Assembly (NCBI RefSeq): GCF_001440475.1
Contig: NZ_LLYB01000109.1
Location: 66,653 to 114,948, forward strand
DNA length: 48,296 bases
Source: Bradyrhizobium lablabi
Lineage (GTDB): Bacteria; Pseudomonadota; Alphaproteobacteria; Rhizobiales; Xanthobacteraceae
Reading direction: 5' to 3'
Shown: one piece after another, positions 15,903 to 24,552 of the stretch
Position numbering within the stretch: the first letter of the stretch is position 1
Layout of the letters: every line of letters begins with the position of its first letter
Translations under genes and position numbers: made by a program
The notes under the pieces: generated by a model
Databases searched by the model: none
What the model was told of the DNA's origin: nothing
The model's input: only the letters and a program-made list of their open reading frames with translations

Positions 15903-16808
15903 CTACGCCTCACGCGAATAGCGCCGCAGATCGGCTTTCAGCATCTCCAATACGTCGTCCCTCACGGGATCGCGGGTGCCGCGGGTGAAGGCGGCCGCGA
16001 GCGGCAGTTTGTTCATGTCGGAGGCGGCGAGGCGGATGAAGCGAACGCCACGGGTTGCCATGCGCGATGTCCAGCGCGGAACGATGGCAACGCCAAGGCC
16101 TGTGGAGACCAGGTTGACGATGGTCTGCTTCTCGTCGGCAATTTGCGCAACGCACGCCTCGCGCCCGGCTTCGGCGAACAGTTTCATGGTGAGGTCATGA
16201 CTGTGCGGGCGCGACCGGCGTTCGGGTACGATCAGCGGCTCGTCTTCGAGATCGGCGATGGTCAGGCGCTTGCGCTGTGACAGCGGATGACGCTCGGCGA
16301 CCGCGACGACGGCGGTCTCGTGCAGCAGGAAGAGAAACTCCAGCCGCTTGTCGGGCCTATCAGGCGGACGCACGAAGGCGAGATCGAGCCGGCCGGACAA
16401 CAGGCGCGGCAGCAGGCGCACGGTCTTGTCCTCGACCAGTTGCACGGTGACGTCGGGGCGGCGCTTCCGGAAATCGTGCAGGAGCGGCGGCAACAATCCC
16501 GCGGCGGCGCTATCGATCGCGCCGACACGAATGATCGCGGCCCGCTTGCGGCCGCGCGTGCGGAATTTTCCGGCGAGCGCATCGGCCTGTGCCAATAGCG
16601 CCCTCGCCTCCTTCAGCAGCACGGCGCCATCATCCGTCAGCGCGACGCTGCGCGTCGTGCGCGTCATCAGCCGCGTGCCGAGGTCGTCTTCGAGCAAGCG
16701 GATAAAACGGCCGAGCGCCGACGGCAGCATGTCGAGCCGCTGCGCGGCGCGGCCAAAATGCAGTTCCTCGGCCGCGGCCACGAAGCAACGCAAATGATGC
16801 AGATCCAT
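15903..16808 (-). CDS. LysR-family transcriptional regulator
   Basis: The 301-residue protein has an N-terminal winged helix-turn-helix (M-D-L-H-H-L-R-C-F-V-A-A-A-E-E-L-H-F-G-R-A-A) and a periplasmic-binding-like effector domain from about residue 90. The ATG at 16808 has a GGGAGGA ribosome site just upstream and matches the family start; the open frame continues about 80 codons further through a repeat element. It is divergent from a tartrate/D-malate dehydrogenase gene, the usual arrangement for a LysR activator of that gene (compare DmlR/dmlA). Control of the adjacent gene is inference. Confidence 0.92.
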   Translation of the reverse strand: MDLHHLRCFVAAAEELHFGRAAQRLDMLPSALGRFIRLLEDDLGTRLMTRTTRSVALTDDGAVLLKEARALLAQADALAGKFRTRGRKRAAIIRVGAIDSAAAGLLPPLLHDFRKRRPDVTVQLVEDKTVRLLPRLLSGRLDLAFVRPPDRPDKRLEFLFLLHETAVVAVAERHPLSQRKRLTIADLEDEPLIVPERRSRPHSHDLTMKLFAEAGREACVAQIADEKQTIVNLVSTGLGVAIVPRWTSRMATRGVRFIRLAASDMNKLPLAAAFTRGTRDPVRDDVLEMLKADLRRYSREA

Positions 16809-16824
16809 CGGTCCTCCCGGCGGG

Positions 16825-16847
16825 ATTATATCAATTTTTTGTATAAA
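16825..16847. promoter_or_regulatory. AT-rich dyad, candidate LysR operator
   Basis: ATTATA-N11-TATAAA (16825-16847, one mismatch in the dyad) is the only strongly AT-rich patch between the LysR gene and the dehydrogenase gene. It begins 17 bases upstream of the LysR ATG. Position and spacing fit an autoregulated LysR site, but the exact T-N11-A form is not perfect. Confidence 0.35.
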
Positions 16848-16916
16848 TGGGAGGTAGTTGTCCATCAACGGCGGCGGCCGCAGGATACCCTGAGCGCAAG
16901 CCCCGCAGCAGCCGCT

Positions 16917-16996
16917 GTCATTGCGAGCACAGCGAAGCAACCATGGCCCGTAAGTGGAGAGGTGGATTGCTTCGTCGCTTTGCTCCTCGCAATGAC
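16917..16996. repeat. Dispersed inverted repeat, CATTGCGAG-type (copy 2)
   Basis: Arms 16917-16940 and 16967-16996 are reverse complements, with a few extra bases in the right arm (cgtcgctttgctcc). It lies inside the LysR/dehydrogenase promoter region, ending 24 bases before the dehydrogenase ribosome site. Confidence 0.8.
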
Positions 16997-17032
16997 GGTC
17001 TACGAGCCGAGCCTGTTCCCAAGGAGATTTCG

Positions 17033-18106
17033 ATGCGTGAATATTCAATCGCGGCCATCCCTGCCGATGGCATCGGGCCAGAAGTGATCGCCGCCGGCGT
17101 GCAGGCGCTCGAAGCCCTCCAGAAGCGGCTCGGCGACGTGAAATTCAATGTCGAGACCTTTGACTGGGGTTCCGACTACTACCGCAAGCACGGCGTGATG
17201 ATGCCGGCCGACGCGCTCACCACCCTGAAAAAATTCGACGCGATCTATTTCGGCGCGGTTGGCGCGCCCGATGTTCCCGATCACATCACGCTGTGGGGCC
17301 TGCGCCTGCCGATCTGCCAGGGCTTTGATCAATATGCCAATGTGCGGCCGACCCGGATCCTGCCCGGCATCACCTCGCCGCTGCGCCATGCCGGCCCCGG
17401 CGATCTCGACTGGGTGATCGTGCGTGAAAATTCCGAAGGCGAATATGCGGGCTGCGGCGGCCGCGTGCATCGCGGCCTGCCGGAGGAAGTCGGCACCGAA
17501 GTCGCCGTGTTCACCCGCGTCGGCGTCCAGCGCATCATGCGCTACGCGTTCGGGCTGGCACAGTCGCGCCCGCGAAAACTGCTCACCGTCGTCACCAAGT
17601 CGAACGCGCAGCGGCATGGCATGGTGATGTGGGACGAGATCGCCGACGAAGTCTCGAAAGAATTTCCTGAAGTCACCTGGGACAAGATGCTGGTAGATGC
17701 CATGACGGTGCGAATGACACTGAAGCCACAGAGCCTCGATACCATCGTCGCCACCAACCTCCACGCCGACATCCTGTCCGATCTCGCCGGCGCGCTGGCT
17801 GGCAGCCTCGGTGTGGCGCCGACCGCGAACATCGATCCCGAGCGACGCTTCCCTTCAATGTTCGAGCCGATCCATGGCTCGGCGTTCGATATCACCGGCA
17901 AGGGAATCGCCAATCCGGTGGCGAGCTTCTGGACGGCGTCGCAGATGCTCGATCATCTCGGCGAGTCCGAGGCGTCGGCGCGGCTGATGCGTGCCGTGGA
18001 GAAGGTCACGGGCGCCGGCGTCACCACGCCCGATGTCGGCGGCACCGCGACGACAAAGGATGTCACCCAGGCCGTCGTGGACGCCATTCATAGCTCCAAC
18101 GTGTGA
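17033..18106 (+). CDS. dmlA: tartrate / D-malate dehydrogenase (isocitrate/isopropylmalate dehydrogenase family)
   Basis: The enzyme is an NAD-dependent decarboxylating beta-hydroxyacid dehydrogenase. Members oxidise D-malate to pyruvate, or tartrate. It begins with the family block I-P-A-D-G-I-G-P-E-V, has R-E-N-S-E-G-E-Y-A-G, and carries the signature N-L-H-A-D-I-L-S-D-L-A-G-A-L-A-G-S-L-G. The G-L-R-L-P-I-C-Q-G-F-D-Q-Y-A-N-V-R-P block favours the tartrate/D-malate subgroup over LeuB. ATG 17033 has AAGGAG seven bases upstream; 357 residues result. A TctC-type binding protein follows after about 80 bases, consistent with dicarboxylate use. D-malate versus tartrate cannot be decided from sequence. 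Confidence 0.9.
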   Translation: MREYSIAAIPADGIGPEVIAAGVQALEALQKRLGDVKFNVETFDWGSDYYRKHGVMMPADALTTLKKFDAIYFGAVGAPDVPDHITLWGLRLPICQGFDQYANVRPTRILPGITSPLRHAGPGDLDWVIVRENSEGEYAGCGGRVHRGLPEEVGTEVAVFTRVGVQRIMRYAFGLAQSRPRKLLTVVTKSNAQRHGMVMWDEIADEVSKEFPEVTWDKMLVDAMTVRMTLKPQSLDTIVATNLHADILSDLAGALAGSLGVAPTANIDPERRFPSMFEPIHGSAFDITGKGIANPVASFWTASQMLDHLGESEASARLMRAVEKVTGAGVTTPDVGGTATTKDVTQAVVDAIHSSNV

Positions 18107-18187
18107 CGGCCAGTCGCCGGCGTGGCGGACCGCGCGAGGCAAAAATGCCCGCGCAACAAATCAGAACAAGAATTTTGGGAGGTGCAG

Positions 18188-19162
18188 ATGCAAATGAGAA
18201 AGACGGCCGCTATCGCGCTTGCGTTCGCCATGGTCAGTTCTGCAAGTCAGGCGCAGAGCTACCCGAGCCGACCGATCACCCTGCTGGTCCCCTTCGCCGC
18301 CGGCGGCGCCACCGACACGGTGGCGCGGGTCACCGCGCAGTCGATGTCGAAACTGCTCGGACAGACGATTGTCGTCGAGAACGCTACAGGTGCCGGCGGC
18401 ACCATCGCGGCGACGCGGGCTTCGCGTGCGGAGCCGGACGGCTACACGATCCTGATCCACCACATCGGCATCTCTACGGCGGCGACGCTCTATCGCAAGC
18501 TTGCCTACGACACCAAGACGGCGTTCGCGCCGATCGGCCTCGTCACCAACGCGCCGATGACGATCATCGGCCGTCCCGACCTACCGCCGAATACGCTCGC
18601 CGAGCTCGTCACCTACATCAAGGCCAATGGCGACAAGATGACCTTTGGCAATGCGGGCCTGGGGGCCGCCTCGCATCTTTGCGGCCTGCTGTTCATGAAC
18701 GCGGTCGGCAAGGAAATCCTCACCGTGCCATACAAGGGCAATGCCCCGGTCATGAACGATCTGATCGCCAAGCAGATCGACCTCTCCTGTGACCAGACCA
18801 CCAACACCACGAGCCCGATCGCCTCGAAGCTGGTCAAGGCCTATGCCATCACCACGAAGACCCGGCTGGCATCGATGCCCGATCTTCTTGCTGCCGACGA
18901 ATCCGGGCTGAAGGGCTTCGAGCTCGGTGCCTGGCACGGCATCTATGCACCCAAGGGCACACCTGATGAGATCGTTCAAAAGCTGGCCAAAACGCTGCAG
19001 GAGGCGCTGCGCGATCCCGATCTGGTGAAGCGGTTCAACGACATCAACACCGAGCCAGTGCCGCAGAACGAAGCGACGCCCGAAGCCCTGAAGGCAAAAC
19101 TGATCAGCGAGGTCGATCGCTGGGCGCCGATCATCAAGGCAGCGGGGCAGTTCGCGGATTGA
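18188..19162 (+). CDS. TctC-type tripartite tricarboxylate transporter substrate-binding protein (orphan)
   Basis: The product is a periplasmic solute-binding protein of the Bug/TctC family. The signal peptide spans about residues 1-21 (R-K-T-A then a hydrophobic core ending S-Q-A). The mature protein opens with Y-P-S-R-P-I-T-L-L-V-P-F-A-A-G-G-A-T-D, the family carboxylate-binding start, and has V-P-Y-K-G-N-A-P-V-M-N-D. ATG 18188 follows GGGAGGT at 18177-18183; ATG 18194 is also possible. Length is 324 residues. It sits behind dmlA, so its ligand is probably a C4 dicarboxylate such as tartrate or malate (inference). No TctA/TctB membrane genes are nearby. Confidence 0.92.
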   Translation: MQMRKTAAIALAFAMVSSASQAQSYPSRPITLLVPFAAGGATDTVARVTAQSMSKLLGQTIVVENATGAGGTIAATRASRAEPDGYTILIHHIGISTAATLYRKLAYDTKTAFAPIGLVTNAPMTIIGRPDLPPNTLAELVTYIKANGDKMTFGNAGLGAASHLCGLLFMNAVGKEILTVPYKGNAPVMNDLIAKQIDLSCDQTTNTTSPIASKLVKAYAITTKTRLASMPDLLAADESGLKGFELGAWHGIYAPKGTPDEIVQKLAKTLQEALRDPDLVKRFNDINTEPVPQNEATPEALKAKLISEVDRWAPIIKAAGQFAD

Positions 19163-19340
19163 GTAAACCGCTGATTGGAGTGCGCGGCCTTGAAACTTGT
19201 GGCGGTGATAATCGGGCAACCGCACTGCCGCAAGCATTCGCCAAAATAATTTTCGGTAGGTCCACTTTCGGACAGACGCGCGGTTTCGGCTGCCAATATC
19301 ATCAAGCCTCATCATTATCATTTCGACCGAGGGCAGGCTG

Positions 19341-19556
19341 ATGAAGAATTCGTCAGACGAGGTCATGACGCCCCTCAAGCAACATGCCGTCGATGCACTG
19401 CGCCGCGCCCGAAAATTACCTGTGGGCCCGCATCGCAACGACCTGAGGCAACTTGCCATGGGGCTGCGCCGCCTCGACCGCGAGGGGATCGGGAGAAATT
19501 TCCATCATCGGGAAGCCGGTCTGCAGGGGATTGCCGAGACGCGGTATCCGGGCTGA
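19341..19556 (+). CDS. Small hypothetical protein (71 aa), basic/amphipathic
   Basis: A short frame starts M-K-N-S-S-D-E-V-M-T and continues with a helical, basic stretch (A-L-R-R-A-R-K-L-P-V-G-P then R-N-D-L-R-Q-L-A-M-G-L). GAGGGCAGG lies about 10 bases before the ATG as a ribosome site. I recall small proteins with an A-R-K-L-P-x-G-P-x-R-N-D-L-R-Q-L-A core in Bradyrhizobium, which supports it being real, but the last 20 residues look less conserved and may reflect decay. No function is known. Confidence 0.5.
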   Translation: MKNSSDEVMTPLKQHAVDALRRARKLPVGPHRNDLRQLAMGLRRLDREGIGRNFHHREAGLQGIAETRYPG

Positions 19557-19573
19557 CGTTGCGCTTACAGATC

Positions 19574-19650
19574 TCAGCGTTCGCCGCCGAACAGCGCGCG
19601 CATTGCCGTGCGCGACCTGCGCCGCGATCTTCGGCGCACGGCTGCGGTTG
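19574..19650 (-). pseudogene. Relic of an amidohydrolase 3' end
   Basis: About 66 aligned bases match the 3' end of the amidohydrolase gene at 20561-20640 in the same orientation, with 9 mismatches and a 2-base gap by hand alignment. Read on the minus strand it still spells P-K-I-A-A-Q-V-A-H-G-N-A, then a frameshift, then L-F-G-G-E-R and the TGA stop (19574-19576). Nothing recognisable of the rest of the gene is left. Confidence 0.65.
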
Positions 19651-19733
19651 CGCAGCGCTGGCTCATGCGCATGAGCAAAGCCGCGCCTCGCGGCACCCTG
19701 GAGTGGCGGAGACGCGGCTGCGCATAAGGCCTT

Positions 19734-20210
19734 TTACGTACCAGGTGTTCTGACGACCAGTTTTATGTTCAAGAGGTTGACGCCCTTGAACGGGTTCGGC
19801 GCGCTCTCGATGGTGCCCGTGCCCGTAGCGTTCGCGTAGGCGCCGGTGCCCGAGAGGATCGTATATTCGCCATTTGACCGGCCGTCTTTGACTGCGCCGG
19901 TGTAACGTGCCGTAATCGAGCCGTCCTCGAACGTGTAGGTGCTGTAGCCGTAGTAGGGTCCCGAGCCTTTGAGCGAGTCTGCGGAATGGACGAACTCTTT
20001 CACCCCGATACGGCCGTCCTTGAAGACGGTGACGCCAAAAAATTTGCCGGACATGACCGTCTGTCCTTCGACGTTTGCGGCCTCTGTTACCTTGACATCG
20101 ATAGGCTTGACGATGAGCTTGAACTCTAGCACCTGCTCTCCGGCTAGAGCGGTTGACGCCGCAATCGTCAGAGCCACGCCAGAAAGGAAAACGGCGAGAG
20201 ACTTGCGCAT
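19734..20210 (-). CDS. Exported beta-barrel-like protein (allene-oxide-cyclase/dirigent-like), function unknown
   Basis: A 158-residue protein with a clear signal peptide (R-K-S-L, hydrophobic core, cleavage after T-A-L-A at about residue 23). The mature part is beta-rich, with glycine-spaced segments: G-P-Y-Y-G-Y-S-T-Y-T-F-E-D-G-S, Y-T-I-L-S-G-T-G-A-Y-A, and A-T-G-T-G-T-I-E-S. This is the pattern of the allene oxide cyclase-like/dirigent-like barrel. The ATG at 20210 has AGGAGGAG just upstream; the frame's earlier start lacks this. No enzymatic residue assignment is possible. It lies between the amidohydrolase gene and a relic of that gene's 3' end. Confidence 0.75.
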   Translation of the reverse strand: MRKSLAVFLSGVALTIAASTALAGEQVLEFKLIVKPIDVKVTEAANVEGQTVMSGKFFGVTVFKDGRIGVKEFVHSADSLKGSGPYYGYSTYTFEDGSITARYTGAVKDGRSNGEYTILSGTGAYANATGTGTIESAPNPFKGVNLLNIKLVVRTPGT

Positions 20211-20560
20211 GCGCTCCTCCTGCGTTTGCTGATGTGGAATGCTTGCCGTGCCTCGCCAGCGGCTGACCTTCCCGGGATTGTCCAGCATGCAGGCTCGGAC
20301 ACAACTATAGGTCTTAGCGAGGGAAGAAAGGTTCAGCGCTCGGCCTCGTGCTCAGAAACCGTAACATGATGCCGTCAATGGCCTGGAAGCCTTCCGGAAC
20401 CTCTCACGCTCTGCCATTTTCCACGATGAACCCCGCCTTCCAGCGTGGGAACCGCCGCGCCGGTTACCCACCGAAAGTCGCTGCACGTCACGTCATCTGT
20501 GAATGTCGCTTCGACGACTTTTCGGCTGTAGCTCGCAGGTTTGCGGATTGAGACCTCCGC
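20211..20560. other. Gap between amidohydrolase gene and exported barrel gene
   Basis: This 350-base gap carries the promoter side of the exported barrel-protein gene. I see no convincing gene, repeat or strong hairpin in it. Confidence 0.5.
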
Positions 20561-21427
20561 TCACCGCTCCCCGCCGAACAGCGTCTTCGCATTGCCATGG
20601 GCAATCTGCGCCGCGATCTTCGGCGGCAGCTGCGCGAGCCAGGCGCGGTACCCGGCCATGATCTGGCCGTAGCTGTCCCAGCGCTCGCTGATCCAGGTGT
20701 CGGAGCCGAGCAGGAAGCGATCCGGAAACCGCTCGAACAGCGCGCGCCATTCGGCGGTCAGCTTGCCGCCGCCGTCGGTGATGCCGCTGCGGTAGGACAG
20801 TTCGCCCCACAGCTTCGGATATTTCGTCAGCATCTCCGCGACGCGGTCGGTCGACAGGCCAAAGCCGGTGTGGGCCCAGATGATGCGGGCGCGCGGGTTG
20901 TGGCGCATCAGGATTTCGACGGCCACGTCGTCAGCATGGGCATGCAGATAGAGGTCGTGCTCGACCGCGAAATCGACAGTCTTCTTCACCCACTCGGTAT
21001 CGGCGGCCTTGCCCGAGATGTGGAATTCGCCGATACCGCGGTAATAGCCGCGTTTGAATTCGTCCTGCACGAGATCGAAGATGAAGGGATCGCCGAACCA
21101 GGTCTGGATGTCGGCGCGCACCCGGTATGGCCGGATGAAGGGGACGATCTGCAGGCCCTGCGGCTTCGCATCCATCAACGCATGCGTGCCGGTGTTGGGG
21201 CGGCTGGTGGCGAGGATGCCGGTGACGCGGTGCTTTCTGAACAGCGCCAGCACCTCGTCGATGCCAAGATGGGGCTTTGGCTCCCAATTGTAGTGCAGAT
21301 GGGCGTCAAAGATCTCGATCGGCTCGTCAGCCCTCGCCTGCCCGACCGTAACAGCCATCCATGCGAGCGCCACGACGATCGCGGCGCACCGCAAGGCAGA
21401 TCGCACCACCTGCCTGATGGCGATCAT
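20561..21427 (-). CDS. Exported amidohydrolase (TIM-barrel metal-dependent hydrolase)
   Basis: The 288-residue protein has an N-terminal signal sequence ending A-R-A-D at about 33. A metal-dependent hydrolase barrel follows: the first strand motif F-D-A-H-L-H-Y at about 40-46 (HxH), then Y-L-H-A-H-A-D-D, I-I-W-A-H-T-G-F-G, and L-L-G-S-D-T-W near the C-terminus (catalytic Asp). This fits the amidohydrolase-2 group, whose members hydrolyse or decarboxylate cyclic or aromatic acids; the actual substrate is unknown. The start overlaps the RND pump stop by 4 bases (ATGA), so it is translated as the third gene of that operon. Confidence 0.85.
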   Translation of the reverse strand: MIAIRQVVRSALRCAAIVVALAWMAVTVGQARADEPIEIFDAHLHYNWEPKPHLGIDEVLALFRKHRVTGILATSRPNTGTHALMDAKPQGLQIVPFIRPYRVRADIQTWFGDPFIFDLVQDEFKRGYYRGIGEFHISGKAADTEWVKKTVDFAVEHDLYLHAHADDVAVEILMRHNPRARIIWAHTGFGLSTDRVAEMLTKYPKLWGELSYRSGITDGGGKLTAEWRALFERFPDRFLLGSDTWISERWDSYGQIMAGYRAWLAQLPPKIAAQIAHGNAKTLFGGER

Positions 21428-24400
21428 TCGGCGGCGACCACGTGCGGCCGCTCCTCGCCCGGCTCTTCCAGCTGCGGCTCGAGCTTGCGCCGCAGGCGGC
21501 GGTCGATGCGGTCCAGATAGATGTAGATCACCGGTGTGATGTACAGCGTCAGGAGCTGCGACAGGCAGAGGCCGCCGACGACCGCAATGCCGAGCGGCTG
21601 ACGTAGTTCGGCGCCGGCGCCCGCTCCCAGGGCGATCGGCAACGTGCCGAAGATGGCCGCGAACGTCGTCATCATGATGGGCCGGAAGCGCAGCAGGGCC
21701 GCCTCACGGATCGCATGCTCGGCGCTTAAGCCCACGCGGCGGCGCTCCAGCGCGAAGTCGACCATCATGATGGCGTTCTTCTTGACGATGCCGACCAGCA
21801 TCACGATGCCGATCATGGCGATGACCGACATTTCCATCCCGAACAGCATCAACGTCAGGATCGCACCGATACCGGCCGACGGCAGGCCGGAGATGATCGT
21901 GATCGGATGGATGAAGCTTTCGTAGAGGATGCCGAGGATGACGAAGGCGGCAAACACCGCCGCGAGGATCAGGACGCCCTGCCCGCGCAGCGAATCCTGG
22001 AACACCTGCGCGGTCCCGGAGAAGCCGGTGGCAATCGTCGCCGGCAGATTGGATGCCTGCTCGAGCTCGGTGATCTTGTCGACCGCGTAGCCCAGCGAAT
22101 AGCCGGGCGCCAGGTTGAAGGAGATCGTTACCGCCGGCTGCTGAGCCTGGTGGTTGATCTGCAGCGGACCCACCGTCGGAACCAGCTTCGCCACCGCCGA
22201 CAGCGGGATGGTCTGGTTATTCTGCGTCTTCATGTAGAGCTTGGAGAGATCGGACGGATCGACGCGGAACTGCGGCTGGACCTCCAGGATGATCTGGTAG
22301 TCGTTCGACGGCATGTAGATGGTGCCGACCTGGCGCGAACCATAGGCGTTGTAGAGCTGGTTGCGGACCTGATCGACGGTGACGCCGTAGACCGCCGCTT
22401 TTTCACGATCGATGTCGACCGTCATCTGCGGATTCTTGATGTAGAGGTCGGTGGTGACGTCGAGCAGACCGGGCAGCTTCTCGATCTTGTCGCGCATCTC
22501 CGGTGCCAGCCGGTACAGCGACTCGGTGTCGCCGCTCTGCATCACGTACTGATACTGGCTCTTGGAAATCCGGCCGCCGATATTGAGGTTCTGGATCGGC
22601 TGGAAGAACGCCTGCATGCCCGGGATCTGGCGAGCCTTGCCGCGCAGCCGGCCGATGATGGCGTTGAGATTGTCGCGTTCCTTTTTCGGCTTCAGCGCGA
22701 TGAATAGGCGGCCGTAATTCGCCGTCGTATTGGGTCCGCCGGCGCCGACCGTGGAGTTGATGTATTCGATCGCAGGATCGGCCTTCAGCACCTCGACCAG
22801 TGCCTGCTGCCGCTCCTTCATCGCCTCGAACGAGGTATCGGTGGCGGCCTCGGTCACGCCGATCAAAAAGCCGGTGTCCTCCTGCGGGAAGAAGCCCTTC
22901 GGCACGATCATGTAGAGATAGACGGTACCGCCCAGCGTCGCCAGCGTCACCAGCAGCATCAGGAATTTGCGCGCCAGCACCCAGTCGAGCGTCCACTCAT
23001 AGGCGCGCAGCCAGGATTCGAACATCCTCTCGAAGACGCGGAGCACGATATTCGGTCGCTTGGTCGCGTCGTGGGCCCGCAGCACACGCGCGCACAGCAT
23101 CGGCGTCAGCGTCAGCGAGACGAAGCCGGACACGATGATCGCGACCGACACGGTCACGGCGAATTCGCGGAACACCCGGCCGACGATGCCGCCCATCAAC
23201 AGCACCGGGATGAACACCGCGATCAGCGAGAAGGTGATCGAGATGATGGTGAAGCCGATCTCGCGGGCGCCCTTCAGCGCCGCCTCGAACGGCCGCATGC
23301 CGTGCTCGATATGGCGAACGATGTTTTCCAGCATGACGATGGCATCGTCGACCACGAAGCCGACGGAAAGCGTCAACGCCAGCAGCGTCATGTTATTGAT
23401 GGAATAATCGAGCGCGTACATCACCGCGCAGGTGCCGAACAGCGAGATCGGCACCGCCAGCGCTGGAATGAAGGTCGCGGACGCCGAGCGCAGGAACAGG
23501 AAGATCACCAGGATGACCAGCCCGATCGCGATCAGCAGCGTCTCCTCGACGTCGGCCACCGCCTGGCGGATGGAAATGGACCGGTCCATCAGGACGTTGA
23601 TCGACACCGATGGCGGGATCTGCGCTCGCAACGCCGGGAACTTGGCCAGAATGGAATCGACCACCGCCACCGTATTGGCGTCGGGCTGCTTCTGGATGCC
23701 GAGCACGATGGCGCGCTCGTCGTTCAACCAGCTTGCGATCCGCTCGTTCTCGACGCTGTCGTAGATCCGCGCCACCTCGTCCAATTTGACCGGGGAGCCG
23801 TTGCGCCAGGCCACCACGATCTGGCGATAGTCCATCGCCTTGTCCATCTGGCCCGAGGCCTGCAGCGCGACGTCCTGTTTCGGCCCGTTCAGCGTGCCGA
23901 CCGGGGTCGAGGAATTGGCACGGGACACCGCCGTTCTGATGTCCTCGAGCGACAGTCCGCGCGCCGCGGCGGCCTCGGGATCGGCCTGGACGCGAATGGC
24001 GAATTTCTGTGCGCCGTAGGCGCTGACCTGGGCGACGCCCGGTAGCTGCGAGAGCGTCTGGCCGATGGTGATGTCGCCGTATTCGTGGACCGCCGACAAC
24101 GGCAGCGTCGACGAGTTGAGCACGACGAACAGAACAGGGAAGTCGGCCGGGTTCACTTTACGGAAGCTCGGCGGGATAATCATCTCGACCGGCAACCGGC
24201 GCTGCGCGATCGTCAACGCGGTCTGCACGTCGAGCGCCGCGGCGTCGATGTTGCGGTTGAGATCGAACTGGATGGTGATGGTGCTGATACCCTGCGACGA
24301 GTTCGACGACATCGACGAAATGCCGGCGACCGTCGAGAGCTGGCGCTCGATGACGCCAGCCACGGATGCCGCCATGGTGTCCGCACTCGCGCCCGGCAGC

Positions 24401-24549
24401 GTCGCGGTCACCGCAATGGTCGGGAAATCGACCCGCGGCAGCGCCGAGACCGGCAGCAGGCGGAAACCGAAAATGCCGAACGCAATGATCGACGCCGTGA
24501 TCAGCGTCGTCATGACCGGGCGTCGGATGCAGAGTTCGGACAGGGTCAT
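21424..24549 (-). CDS. RND-family multidrug efflux pump, inner-membrane subunit (HAE1/MdtC-like)
   Basis: The 1041-residue protein is a proton-driven exporter working with a periplasmic adaptor and an outer-membrane channel. It begins with a first membrane helix after C-I-R-R-P-V-M-T. It has two large periplasmic loops and the relay Asp pair in G-F-V-V-D-D-A-I-V-M-L-E-N-I, followed by F-I-P-V-L-L-M-G-G. The C-terminal half repeats the fold (G-I-V-K-K-N-A-I-M-M-V-D-F). Similarity is closest to MdtB/MdtC-type pumps. It lies 3 bases after its adaptor gene and overlaps the exported amidohydrolase gene. No outer-membrane factor is encoded nearby. Confidence 0.95.
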   Translation of the reverse strand: MTLSELCIRRPVMTTLITASIIAFGIFGFRLLPVSALPRVDFPTIAVTATLPGASADTMAASVAGVIERQLSTVAGISSMSSNSSQGISTITIQFDLNRNIDAAALDVQTALTIAQRRLPVEMIIPPSFRKVNPADFPVLFVVLNSSTLPLSAVHEYGDITIGQTLSQLPGVAQVSAYGAQKFAIRVQADPEAAAARGLSLEDIRTAVSRANSSTPVGTLNGPKQDVALQASGQMDKAMDYRQIVVAWRNGSPVKLDEVARIYDSVENERIASWLNDERAIVLGIQKQPDANTVAVVDSILAKFPALRAQIPPSVSINVLMDRSISIRQAVADVEETLLIAIGLVILVIFLFLRSASATFIPALAVPISLFGTCAVMYALDYSINNMTLLALTLSVGFVVDDAIVMLENIVRHIEHGMRPFEAALKGAREIGFTIISITFSLIAVFIPVLLMGGIVGRVFREFAVTVSVAIIVSGFVSLTLTPMLCARVLRAHDATKRPNIVLRVFERMFESWLRAYEWTLDWVLARKFLMLLVTLATLGGTVYLYMIVPKGFFPQEDTGFLIGVTEAATDTSFEAMKERQQALVEVLKADPAIEYINSTVGAGGPNTTANYGRLFIALKPKKERDNLNAIIGRLRGKARQIPGMQAFFQPIQNLNIGGRISKSQYQYVMQSGDTESLYRLAPEMRDKIEKLPGLLDVTTDLYIKNPQMTVDIDREKAAVYGVTVDQVRNQLYNAYGSRQVGTIYMPSNDYQIILEVQPQFRVDPSDLSKLYMKTQNNQTIPLSAVAKLVPTVGPLQINHQAQQPAVTISFNLAPGYSLGYAVDKITELEQASNLPATIATGFSGTAQVFQDSLRGQGVLILAAVFAAFVILGILYESFIHPITIISGLPSAGIGAILTLMLFGMEMSVIAMIGIVMLVGIVKKNAIMMVDFALERRRVGLSAEHAIREAALLRFRPIMMTTFAAIFGTLPIALGAGAGAELRQPLGIAVVGGLCLSQLLTLYITPVIYIYLDRIDRRLRRKLEPQLEEPGEERPHVVAAE

Positions 24550-24552
24550 CGG

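Noticed and set aside
16809..17048. N-terminal extension of the LysR regulator
   Set aside because: Runs through a dispersed repeat and the divergent gene's start; the helix-turn-helix and ribosome site fix ATG 16808.
23071..24045. 324-codon plus-strand frame opposite the RND pump gene
   Set aside because: Antisense shadow with extreme Arg/His/Gln content.
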